Below are positions 35,680 to 44,976 of a stretch of DNA of 64,000 nt, piece by piece. Location: the NCBI RefSeq assembly GCF_008370645.1, contig NZ_VTZN01000004.1, positions 1 to 64,000 on the forward strand. Reading direction: 5' to 3'. A program made the translations under genes and the position numbers. A model generated the notes under the pieces. The model was not told the DNA's origin and did no database searches. It worked only from the letters and a program-made list of their open reading frames with translations. Positions within the stretch are counted from its first letter, which is position 1. Every line of letters begins with the position of its first letter. The DNA is from Mycobacterium simiae. GTDB lineage: Bacteria; Actinomycetota; Actinomycetes; Mycobacteriales; Mycobacteriaceae.

Positions 35680-36821
35680 GGGGCGCCGTGCTGCGTGTCC
35701 ACCGCAAGCCGGTAACCACGTTTGACCACCGTTGCGACGATATTCTTGTCCCCTAGCGCCGTTCGCAGCCGCAATACCGCAGTGTCCACGGCATGGGTGT
35801 CGCCACCGTTGCCGGGTAGCACGTTCAGCAGTTCACCACGCCCGACGACGTCGCCGGGGCGATGCGCCAATGCGCGCAGGATCGCCATTCCCGACCCCGA
35901 GAGCGTCTTGATGGATCCGTCGACCAGCACGCAGGTCCCGCGGATATCGACGACGTGCCCTGCCGCCGTCACGGTGCACGATCCCAGCAGCGGTAGTTCT
36001 TCGGCGATATGTCGGGCCAAGGCTCCCAACCGCATTCGCTCTGGGGAAGACGTGGGGACACCCTTGCGGATCAACGGCCGGGAGGTGACCGGGCCCACGC
36101 ACATCGCATGCACGTCACTGCGCAGCGCCGCCAACAACTGGTCCTCGATACCGAGCTCTCGGCTGCGTTCCAGCACCGCCGCCGCAGCTGGCGCCGAGGT
36201 GAAACTGACCGCATCGAATTGGCGTCGGGCAATCCCGGTGACTATTTGGTCGAATTCGCCACCCAGGGGTGTTGGGGTCCAGCGGTACACCCGGATGGGC
36301 ACCACGTGGGCACCCGCGGAACGCAAGCCACCCAGAAATTCCGGGAACGGATCCCAGCCGTCGGCGGCGCCGTGCAGCTGGACGGCGATCCGTTTCTCGG
36401 ATACGCCAGCGGCCAGCAGGTATTCGAGTACTTCTAGCGACGATTCGGATTCCGGCGACCATTCCTCGCGTAGCCCAGCGGCGCGCAGCTCCCCTGTCGC
36501 TTTCGGGCCTCGAGAGATAACTCGAGCTGACGACAATGCCTCGATGAGCTGGCCGGCCAGTCCCCATCCCTCGGCCGCGGCTACCCAGCCCCGGAACCCG
36601 ATACCGGTGTGCGCCACCAGAATGTCGGGCGGATTGGTAGTCAAAGCCACTGTGTTGCTGTGCAATTCGTCGTCGTCGGGCAGGGCGATCATGTTGATCG
36701 CCGGTGCGCTGCAGACCTCGGCGCCCTGGCGGCGCAGCAGTGCGCACAGCTCATCGGCGCGACGAGCTGACGTCACCGCGATACGGTAGCCGCGTAGTGG
36801 CTCAGGGTTTCGCGGCGCCAT
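35676..36821 (-). CDS. Uroporphyrinogen-III synthase-like protein fused to winged helix
   Basis: A 381-residue protein matching Rv0260c. Residues 1-270 are HemD-like: YRIAVTSARRADELCALLRR, PDILVAHTGIGFRGWVAAAE and AVSFTSAPAAAAVLERSREL. Residues about 290-380 form an OmpR-type winged helix: VLVDGSIKTLSGSGMAILRA, RPGDVVGRGELLNVLPG and VDTAVLRLRTALGDKNIVAT. It may link tetrapyrrole state to transcription of the nitrite/siroheme genes. Downstream partner is the CbiX-like gene with a 4-base overlap. The enzyme activity is not certain because HemD is poorly conserved. Confidence 0.88.
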   Translation of the reverse strand: MAPRNPEPLRGYRIAVTSARRADELCALLRRQGAEVCSAPAINMIALPDDDELHSNTVALTTNPPDILVAHTGIGFRGWVAAAEGWGLAGQLIEALSSARVISRGPKATGELRAAGLREEWSPESESSLEVLEYLLAAGVSEKRIAVQLHGAADGWDPFPEFLGGLRSAGAHVVPIRVYRWTPTPLGGEFDQIVTGIARRQFDAVSFTSAPAAAAVLERSRELGIEDQLLAALRSDVHAMCVGPVTSRPLIRKGVPTSSPERMRLGALARHIAEELPLLGSCTVTAAGHVVDIRGTCVLVDGSIKTLSGSGMAILRALAHRPGDVVGRGELLNVLPGNGGDTHAVDTAVLRLRTALGDKNIVATVVKRGYRLAVDTQHGAP

Positions 36822-36896
36822 AGAAACTGTTTATGCGGGTGAAGTTGCGGATGCGTTACCCGGCAATTGCCGCCGCATTGCCCTCTTTTCAGACGT

Positions 36897-36926
36897 GCTC
36901 ACATGCTGACGAGTGAGTACGTGAGC
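36897..36926. promoter_or_regulatory. GCTCAC/GTGAGC inverted repeat upstream of hemD-like gene
   Basis: GCTCAC (36897-36902) and GTGAGC (36921-36926) face each other 18 bases apart, with a further GAGTGAGTACGTGAG run inside. They lie about 75 bases upstream of the HemD-like regulator in the 394-base gap 36822-37215, along with a CATGT/ACATG repeat at 36971-36985. In M. tuberculosis narK3 sits in this position; here I see no gene. Confidence 0.35.
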
Positions 36927-37215
36927 TTCGGCACGGGCAGGGTTGCGGTTCACAGGGTGTTGCGCTCGGCATGTAAACGACATGAACTCTGACCCCCGTC
37001 GAGCGAGCTGTCCCACCATCGCTCATTGCTGTTGGCGTCGAGATGGAGGCATTCGCGGTTTAGAGGCAGCCGCCGTCATTTCGATGCTCACTTCGAGTAT
37101 GCAAGTGTGTCAGCGTGATTAACGCGATGTTGCCTGTACGTTGACTCCCGGTTGCCTGGTAACACCCTGATAGGAGCAGCGGCCAAGCTAACTCTCGGAA
37201 ACCCGCCGGCACCCA

Positions 37216-38636
<1,421 letters not shown>

Positions 38637-38651
38637 GGTGCGTTCTCCTCG

Positions 38652-39314
38652 TTATGTGGCGCGGAATCGGACCCACATGCCCTGGGTGAGCAGCGCCGGG
38701 ATGGGGCGGGCGATGTCCCACAGGACGGCGTCGGTGTGGCCGATGATTTGCCATCCGCCGGGAGATTGACAGGGATATATGGCGCTGTATTCGCCGGCCA
38801 AGGCCACTGCGCCGGCAGGTACCGAAGTCCGCGGCTCTAATTTGCGCGGGACTCGCAGTCGTGGGTCGCCGCCGATCAGGTAGGCAAAACCGGGCGCGAA
38901 GCCGTGGAATCCCACGCGCCACCGGGTGGCGGTGTGGGCGTTGATGACCTGTGCGGTGGTCAGGCCGGTGTGGCTGGCGACCTCGGCGAGGTCGGGACCG
39001 TCGTAGATGACATCGATGACGGGATGGTAGCCCTGGTGATCAGCTGCTGAGGCAGCAGAGCGCAGCGGCAAGCGGCGGAGCCGCTGACGGGTAACCCCCT
39101 GAAAGCGAGGCGCGGCGAGTTTCACCAACACACTCCGCGAAGCCGGAACGATATCGATGACGCCGGGCAGGGCAGCGGCGCGCAGCGCATCCGTCCACAC
39201 CAATACGTCGGCAGGGGCGTCACATTCCACCATCAGGGCCTGGTCGCCGTAGTCCAGAACCGTGCGGGTCACTATGGTGGCTGCGAGGTCGGTTGAGATG
39301 TCCGTCACACTCAT
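38652..39314 (-). CDS. pxpB: 5-oxoprolinase subunit PxpB-like
   Basis: A 220-residue KipI/PxpB family protein matching Rv0264c (about 210). [13 protein letters not shown] is the N-terminal motif, followed by [14 protein letters not shown] and the C-terminal [20 protein letters not shown] and [20 protein letters not shown], typical of the family. ATG 39314 is preferred over an in-frame ATG at 39365 because homology begins at MSVTD. It lies 15 bases upstream of pxpC. In B. subtilis KipI also inhibits KinA; no such role is implied here. Confidence 0.87.
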   Translation of the reverse strand: MSVTDISTDLAATIVTRTVLDYGDQALMVECDAPADVLVWTDALRAAALPGVIDIVPASRSVLVKLAAPRFQGVTRQRLRRLPLRSAASAADHQGYHPVIDVIYDGPDLAEVASHTGLTTAQVINAHTATRWRVGFHGFAPGFAYLIGGDPRLRVPRKLEPRTSVPAGAVALAGEYSAIYPCQSPGGWQIIGHTDAVLWDIARPIPALLTQGMWVRFRAT

Positions 39315-39428
39315 CTTTTGACGGTAGTCCCGAGATTGGCGGTACCGCGAGGGATTTTCGAGCACTGCCAGAGGTGCCTTAGCAAACGCTCAAGAGCGCC
39401 ACGGCCAGCGCCGTTGCTGACGTGAAAT

Positions 39429-40424
39429 TCAGCCCAAGACCTTACCGATCAGCAGGGGCAGTTGATCGGCCACCAAGGGATAACTTAGCGGCGACGCGAA
39501 GGCGATGGCTCCGGCCTGGTCTTTGGTGGTGAAGATGTGGCGCCGCTGCGCGGTCGCCTCCGATCTTGCGATTTCCGGATCAGCCAGCAACGTCTGTTCG
39601 TCGTCTGGGCTTTCGGTCGACCAGATCAGCACGTCGGCGGAATCGAGCACCTCTTTGATGTGGTCGCGCGGGATGACGGCGCGGTGATCCGCGGCGTAGG
39701 GCTTGATGCTGTCGAGGATGGCCAGCAGGCCCATCTGGGTCAGGAACTCGGTCCGCCAACCGGGCATGGTGGCGACTACATTGCCTTGCCAGAGCTTGCC
39801 CTGCAGCAGCAATGCCTTCTTGTCCTTCCACTGCGGATTCTTCTGGGCCACGTCGAGGAACTTGCGGTCGACGGCGTCGATCAACGAATGCATCTGGTCA
39901 GCCTGGAACACTGCCTGGCCGATCGTGGTCGCCTGGGTCTTCCACGGCTCGAAGAAAGCGTCACCGTCCGACTGCGCGATAGTCGGCGCGATCGCCGACA
40001 GCTTCTGATAGGTATCGGCATCCAGGCCGGCGTTGATTGCCACGATCAAGTCCGGCTTGAGACCCGCGATCTGGTCGACCTGAATTCCGGTGTCCAGGTT
40101 CAAGACAACCGGCTGCGCCGATCCGAGTTTGGGCTGAGCCCACGGCCACACCGCAAACGGCTGGTCGCCGAACCAGTTGGTCACGGCTACCGGCACCACG
40201 CCCACCGCCAATAAGTCGTCTTGCTCGGTGTAGCCGGCGCTGACCACGCGTTTGGGCGGCTCTTTGACGACGGTCTTGCCGAAGAGGTGCGAGACGGTCA
40301 CCGCGCCTCCGCCGGGTGTACCTGGCTTCGGCTCGGGTGACGAGCATCCCGCGACCCCGGCGGCGAGCAACCCTGCGGCCCCAGCGACCTGCAGGAATCC
40401 TCGCCGACTCCATCCGTGTTGCAT
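39429..40424 (-). CDS. fecB2: Periplasmic siderophore-binding lipoprotein (FecB2-like)
   Basis: A 331-residue substrate-binding protein matching Rv0265c. The signal WSRRGFLQVAGAAGLLAAGV has a twin-arginine motif and ends in lipobox VAGC with C27 as lipid anchor, so it is probably Tat-exported. The type III binding domain (PPKRVVSAGYTEQDDLLAVG, LKPDLIVAINAG) fits iron-siderophore or heme binding. No permease or ATPase gene is adjacent. The upstream intergenic region with narU has three 11-bp direct repeats. Confidence 0.9.
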   Translation of the reverse strand: MQHGWSRRGFLQVAGAAGLLAAGVAGCSSPEPKPGTPGGGAVTVSHLFGKTVVKEPPKRVVSAGYTEQDDLLAVGVVPVAVTNWFGDQPFAVWPWAQPKLGSAQPVVLNLDTGIQVDQIAGLKPDLIVAINAGLDADTYQKLSAIAPTIAQSDGDAFFEPWKTQATTIGQAVFQADQMHSLIDAVDRKFLDVAQKNPQWKDKKALLLQGKLWQGNVVATMPGWRTEFLTQMGLLAILDSIKPYAADHRAVIPRDHIKEVLDSADVLIWSTESPDDEQTLLADPEIARSEATAQRRHIFTTKDQAGAIAFASPLSYPLVADQLPLLIGKVLG

Positions 40425-40452
40425 CGCGTGAGATTATCGCGTGCCAGGCAGT

Positions 40453-40485
40453 GATCGTTCCTAGATCGTTCTTAGATCGTTCCTG
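40453..40485. repeat. Three 11-bp direct repeats (GATCGTTCYTA)
   Basis: GATCGTTCCTA, GATCGTTCTTA and GATCGTTCCTG follow one another without gaps. The 11-bp phasing puts each copy on the same face of the helix, as in operators of OmpR-type response regulators. They lie in the 158-base divergent region between fecB2 (start 40424) and narU (start 40583), 29 bases upstream of the first. Confidence 0.65.
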
Positions 40486-40582
40486 GTTCTTACAGACGGG
40501 CCAGGACCGCTGTGATTATTGCTTTTCGGCGGCGTAACTGCGGGCACCTAGGCCGGTAACACCGCGTCTTTAGCGTCTAGCC

Positions 40583-41986
40583 ATGACCATTACCTCGGTT
40601 AGCCCGGTAGTTCCGCTAATCGCGCCCGCTGCGCCGCGTGAGCCGCGTGCCGGCGATCACTGGATTCACGACTGGCGGCCCGAAGACCCCGAGTTCTGGG
40701 AAGCCGTTGGGCGTCCGATCGCCCGGCGCAACCTCATCTTCTCTATTTTCGCCGAGCATGTGGGTTTTAGCGTGTGGATGCTGTGGAGCATCGTGGTCGT
40801 CCAGATGATGGCGGGCGCACCTGGGCACCCGGCGCCCTCCGGCTGGGCCCTTTCGGCGAGCCAGGCCCTGTGCTTGGTCGCCATTCCCAGCGGCGTGGGT
40901 GCGTTGCTGCGGTTGCCCTACACCTTCGCGATCCCCATCTTCGGTGGCCGCAACTGGACCACCATCTCGGCGGCTCTGTTGGTGCTGCCCTGTCTGCTAC
41001 TGGCCTGGGCGGTAAGCCATCCCAACATTCCGTTTGGGCTGCTGACGGTCATCGCCGCGACCGCTGGGTTGGGTGGCGGCAATTTTGCTTCCTCGATGGC
41101 CAACATCTCGTTCTTCTACCCGGAGCAGGAGAAAGGCTGGGCGTTGGGCCTCAACGCGGCCGGAGGCAACGTGGGCGTGGCAGTGGTGCAGAAGATCATT
41201 CCGCCGATCGTGGTCGCCGGGGGCGGGGTGGCGCTGGCACGTGCTGGACTGTTCTTCGTTCCGCTGGCGGTTGCCGCCGCGGTGTGTGCCTTCCTGTTCA
41301 TGAACAACCTCGCCGAGGCAAAGGCTGACGTGAAGCCGGTGTGGCAGTCCTTAAGGCACGCCGACACCTGGATTCTGGCGCTGTTGTATATCGGCACCTT
41401 CGGATCCTTTATCGGCTACTCGGCGGCGTTTCCGACTTTGCTCAAAACCGTGTTCGGCCGCGGCGATATCGCATTGGGCTGGGCTTTCCTCGGTGCTGCC
41501 ATCGGGTCTGTCTGCCGTCCGCTGGGCGGCAAGCTCGCCGACCGGATCGGCGGTGCGCGCGTCACCGCCGTCAGCTTCGTCATGCTTGCGGCCGGGGCTG
41601 CAGCGGCGCTGTGGTCGGTTCAGGCGGTCAACTTGCCGATGTTTTTCCTTAGCTTCATGTTTTTGTTTGTGGCCACCGGCATCGGCAACGGATCGACCTA
41701 CCGGATGATCTCGCGCATCTTCAGCATTAAAGGTGAGCTCGCGGGCGGCGACGCCGACACCCGGGTGCACATGCGCCGTCAGGCTGCCGGTGCGTTGGGC
41801 ATCATCTCCGCGGTCGGTGCCTTTGGCGGGTTTATCGTGCCGCTGGCCTACGCCTGGTCGAAGTCTCAGTTCGGCAGCATCGAACCCGCCCTGCGTTTCT
41901 ACCTGGTGTTCTTCGTCGCCCTGCTGATCGTGACCTGGTACTGCTACCTGCGTCGCCACTCCCTGATGGGGCAGCTGGGGGTGTGA
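40583..41986 (+). CDS. narU: Nitrate/nitrite transporter NarU (NarK family)
   Basis: A 467-residue major-facilitator transporter matching Rv0267. It has twelve hydrophobic segments. The nitrate signature is in IAATAGLGGGNFASSMANIS and the later GIGNGSTYRMISRIF, with Arg residues expected in substrate binding (R in LLRLPYTFAIP and the one in TYRMISRI). It moves nitrate or nitrite and may feed NirBD, encoded about 7 kb to the left. It is convergent with the LigD-polymerase-like gene, with only one base between stops. Confidence 0.92.
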   Translation: MTITSVSPVVPLIAPAAPREPRAGDHWIHDWRPEDPEFWEAVGRPIARRNLIFSIFAEHVGFSVWMLWSIVVVQMMAGAPGHPAPSGWALSASQALCLVAIPSGVGALLRLPYTFAIPIFGGRNWTTISAALLVLPCLLLAWAVSHPNIPFGLLTVIAATAGLGGGNFASSMANISFFYPEQEKGWALGLNAAGGNVGVAVVQKIIPPIVVAGGGVALARAGLFFVPLAVAAAVCAFLFMNNLAEAKADVKPVWQSLRHADTWILALLYIGTFGSFIGYSAAFPTLLKTVFGRGDIALGWAFLGAAIGSVCRPLGGKLADRIGGARVTAVSFVMLAAGAAAALWSVQAVNLPMFFLSFMFLFVATGIGNGSTYRMISRIFSIKGELAGGDADTRVHMRRQAAGALGIISAVGAFGGFIVPLAYAWSKSQFGSIEPALRFYLVFFVALLIVTWYCYLRRHSLMGQLGV

Positions 41987-41987
41987 T

Positions 41988-43205
41988 CTAGCTGGTCTGG
42001 CCCCGCCAGGGGCTGTAGTCGGCGATCAGCTCCTCTTGGGGCGGGCGCTGCTCCGAAGGCACGTGTTGCAGGTTGATCCGGATCCGGTACCAGATCGAAC
42101 TGGGCCCGCGCATGCCGTCGACCAGCACGTCGGTGGGCTGCAGCCGATCGGCCACGGCAGGGTAGCGCTCACGCCAGGTCTCCAACGCGGCCAGCGCTTC
42201 TTGTTTGGTCTTAGTGCGGGCGATTTCGATGAGTGGCATTGTGGACTGGCGGCGGCCGTCGGCGCGCTTGCCAGTTGCTTTGGGAGCCTTCTCCGGGGGC
42301 CCCAATTCTTCGGACAACATGAGCAGGCGGTCGAGTCCACCCACCGAGTCGTCCATCCCGGCCCACGGATCGCCCCGATCGGCGAACCGGGCGGGAACGG
42401 TGTCCATGGTGAAATCAGCAGGATCGCAGTCGGGCACCTCGTCCCAATCCAGCGGCGCTGACACCCGGGCATCGGGAGTGGCCCGCACCGAGTAGGCCGA
42501 CGCCACCGTGCGGTCCTTGGCGTTTTGGTTGAAGTCGACGAACACGCCATCGCGCTCTTCCTTCCACCAGCGGCTGGTGGCGGCGTCGGGGACGCGGCGT
42601 TCCACCTCCCGCGCCACGGTTTGGGCGGCCAGCCGGACCTTCGGAAACGGCCAATGTGGTGCGATGCGGGCGTAGACGTGGAAGCCGCGCGAACCGGATG
42701 TCTTCGGCCAGGCTGTCAGGCCGTAGTCTTCGAGCACCTGTCGGGTGACCAGCGCCACGTCGACGATATGGCGCCACCCGACGCCGGGCATCGGGTCGAG
42801 GTCGATCCGTAGCTCGTCAGGATGATCGAGCTCGCCGGCCAGCACCGGATGCGGGTTCAGGTCGATGCAGCCCAAGTTGATCACCCACGCCAGTCCGGCG
42901 GCATCGTGGATGACGGCCTCCTTGGCGGATGTGCCCGACGCGTAGCGCAGCTCGGCAACGTCGACCCAATCCGGCCGGTTAGCAGGCGCTCGCTTTTGGA
43001 ATACCGCTTCTTGAGAGATGCCCTGGACGAACCGCTTGAGGATCATCGGCCGACCGGACACACCACGCAGCGCGCCGTCGGCCACCTTGAGGTAGTAGCG
43101 GACCAAGTCGAGCTTGGTATGCCCTGGTCCGGGAAACACCACTCGGTCGGGATGGGTGATGGTGACGTGGCGCCCGGCGATATCCAGGGACGCTGGACCG
43201 GTCAT
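41988..43205 (-). CDS. LigD-polymerase-domain protein (PolD2-type primase-polymerase)
   Basis: A 405-residue protein of the archaeo-eukaryotic primase-like LigD polymerase family, corresponding to Rv0269c. The metal-binding DxD is in ELRIDLDPMPGVGWRHIVDV. The nucleotide-binding Ser-x-His is in KTSGSRGFHVYARI, and the third Asp is in DGVFVDFNQNAKDRTVASAY. There is no ligase or nuclease domain. Such stand-alone paralogues add nucleotides, often ribonucleotides, at DNA ends or gaps; mycobacterial copies are not the main NHEJ enzyme. It is divergent from fadD2. Confidence 0.85.
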   Translation of the reverse strand: MTGPASLDIAGRHVTITHPDRVVFPGPGHTKLDLVRYYLKVADGALRGVSGRPMILKRFVQGISQEAVFQKRAPANRPDWVDVAELRYASGTSAKEAVIHDAAGLAWVINLGCIDLNPHPVLAGELDHPDELRIDLDPMPGVGWRHIVDVALVTRQVLEDYGLTAWPKTSGSRGFHVYARIAPHWPFPKVRLAAQTVAREVERRVPDAATSRWWKEERDGVFVDFNQNAKDRTVASAYSVRATPDARVSAPLDWDEVPDCDPADFTMDTVPARFADRGDPWAGMDDSVGGLDRLLMLSEELGPPEKAPKATGKRADGRRQSTMPLIEIARTKTKQEALAALETWRERYPAVADRLQPTDVLVDGMRGPSSIWYRIRINLQHVPSEQRPPQEELIADYSPWRGQTS

Positions 43206-43271
43206 GGGAATTCATGGTAGTTCCGGGAGACTTTCTGCCGGGCTGCGACGGACGTCACATATGGTGAGGTT

Positions 43272-44942
43272 ATGCCTAAGCTCAGTGACCTGCCCGGGGC
43301 CCCGAAGATTCAGCAGTATGTTGACCGCGGCACCGCCGAACTGCACTACGTGCGCAAGATCATCGAATCGGGCGCGATCCGGTTGGAGTCGCCGCTGAAC
43401 TATGCCGCGATGGCAGCCGAAATCGCGAAATGGGGCGCGCTGGGCATGCTGCCCGCGCTGAATGCCAGACGTCATCCCGACCGGGCCGCGTGCATTGATG
43501 AAGAAGGCGTGTTTACCTACCGGGAGCTCGACGAGGCTACCCACGCGGTGGCCAACGGCCTGCTCGCCAGTGGCGTGCGCGCCGGCGACGGTGTTGCGAT
43601 CCTGGCGCGCAACCACCGCTGGTTCCTCATCGCCAACTACGGTGCCGCCCGGGTGGGCGCCCGCATCATCTTGCTCAACAGCGAATTCTCCGGCCCTCAG
43701 ATCAAAGAGGTCTCCGAGCGCGAAGGCGCCAAACTGATCATCTACGACGACGAGTACACCAAGGCCGTCAGCAAAGCTGAGCCGCCGCTAGGCAAGCTAC
43801 GGGCGCTAGGCGTGAATCCCGATTCCGACGAGCCATCCGGCAGCACTGACGAAACCCTGGCGGAGCTGATCGCGCGCAGCAGTATCACACCTGCCCCTAA
43901 AGCCGCCAAACATCCGTCGATCATTATCTTGACCAGCGGCACTACCGGAACCCCGAAAGGGGCCAACCGCAGCACTCCGCCGACGCTGGCGCCGGTCGGC
44001 GGGATTTTCTCGCACGTTCCTTTTAAGGCTGAAGAAGTGACCTCGCTACCAGCGCCGATGTTCCACGCGTTGGGTTACTTACACGCGACGCTGGCGACGT
44101 TCTTGGGCTCGACGTTGGTGTTGCGCCGGAAGTTCAAGCCGCCGTTGGTTCTGGAAGACATCGAAAAGCACAAGGTGACCGCCATGGTGGTGGTGCCAGT
44201 GATGCTGTCGCGGATCCTCGACACGTTAGCGAAGATGGAGAAGAAACCCGATCTGTCCAGTCTGAAGATAGTGTTCTGTTCCGGCTCGCAATTGGGTGCC
44301 GAGCTGGCCAACCGTGCGCTCAAGGACCTCGGTCCGGTGATCTATAACATGTACGGCTCGACCGAAATCGCGTTCGCCACCATCGCTGGGCCCAAAGACC
44401 TGGAACGTAACCCGGCGACGGTAGGGACGGTGGTCAAAGGCGTGAAGGTCAAGATCCTCGACGAGAACGGAAAAGAGCTGCCGCAAGGCGAAGTTGGGCG
44501 GATCTTCGTCGGCAACGCGTTTCCGTTCGAGGGCTACACCGGCGGAGGTCACAAACAGATCATCGACGGCTTGATGTCGTCGGGAGATGTGGGCTACTTC
44601 GACGAGCACGGCCTGCTTTACGTTAGCGGGCGCGACGACGAAATGATCGTCTGCGGAGGTGAAAACGTCTTCCCGGCCGAAGTGGAAGATCTGATCAGCG
44701 GGCATCCCGACGTGGTTGAGGCCACTGCGATCGGCGTCGACGACAAGGAATGGGGCGCCCGGCTGCGCGCGTTCGTGGTTAAGAGGCCGGACGCAGACCT
44801 CGACGAGGACACCGTCAAACACTATGTGCGCGACCACCTCGCGCGTTATAAAGTGCCGCGCGAGGTGATCTTCCTCGACGAGCTGCCGCGCAACCCCACT
44901 GGCAAGATTCTCAAGCGGGAGCTTCGCGAGCTGGAGCTCTAG
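43272..44942 (+). CDS. fadD2: Fatty-acid-CoA ligase FadD2
   Basis: A 556-residue adenylate-forming enzyme matching Rv0270 (560). The P-loop is ILTSGTTGTPKGANRS, the A5-like motif YNMYGSTEIAFATIAGPKDL, A7 SSGDVGYFDEHGLLYVSGRD and the catalytic Lys is in NPTGKILKRELREL at the C-terminus. It activates fatty acids to acyl-CoA through acyl-AMP. GTGAGG just upstream of ATG 43272 may be the ribosome site. It is convergent with fadE6 (34 bases). The chain-length preference is not readable. Confidence 0.92.
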   Translation: MPKLSDLPGAPKIQQYVDRGTAELHYVRKIIESGAIRLESPLNYAAMAAEIAKWGALGMLPALNARRHPDRAACIDEEGVFTYRELDEATHAVANGLLASGVRAGDGVAILARNHRWFLIANYGAARVGARIILLNSEFSGPQIKEVSEREGAKLIIYDDEYTKAVSKAEPPLGKLRALGVNPDSDEPSGSTDETLAELIARSSITPAPKAAKHPSIIILTSGTTGTPKGANRSTPPTLAPVGGIFSHVPFKAEEVTSLPAPMFHALGYLHATLATFLGSTLVLRRKFKPPLVLEDIEKHKVTAMVVVPVMLSRILDTLAKMEKKPDLSSLKIVFCSGSQLGAELANRALKDLGPVIYNMYGSTEIAFATIAGPKDLERNPATVGTVVKGVKVKILDENGKELPQGEVGRIFVGNAFPFEGYTGGGHKQIIDGLMSSGDVGYFDEHGLLYVSGRDDEMIVCGGENVFPAEVEDLISGHPDVVEATAIGVDDKEWGARLRAFVVKRPDADLDEDTVKHYVRDHLARYKVPREVIFLDELPRNPTGKILKRELRELEL

Positions 44943-44976
44943 CTCCGCTCACTGGCTGCGTCTGCTGGCCAGGGAA

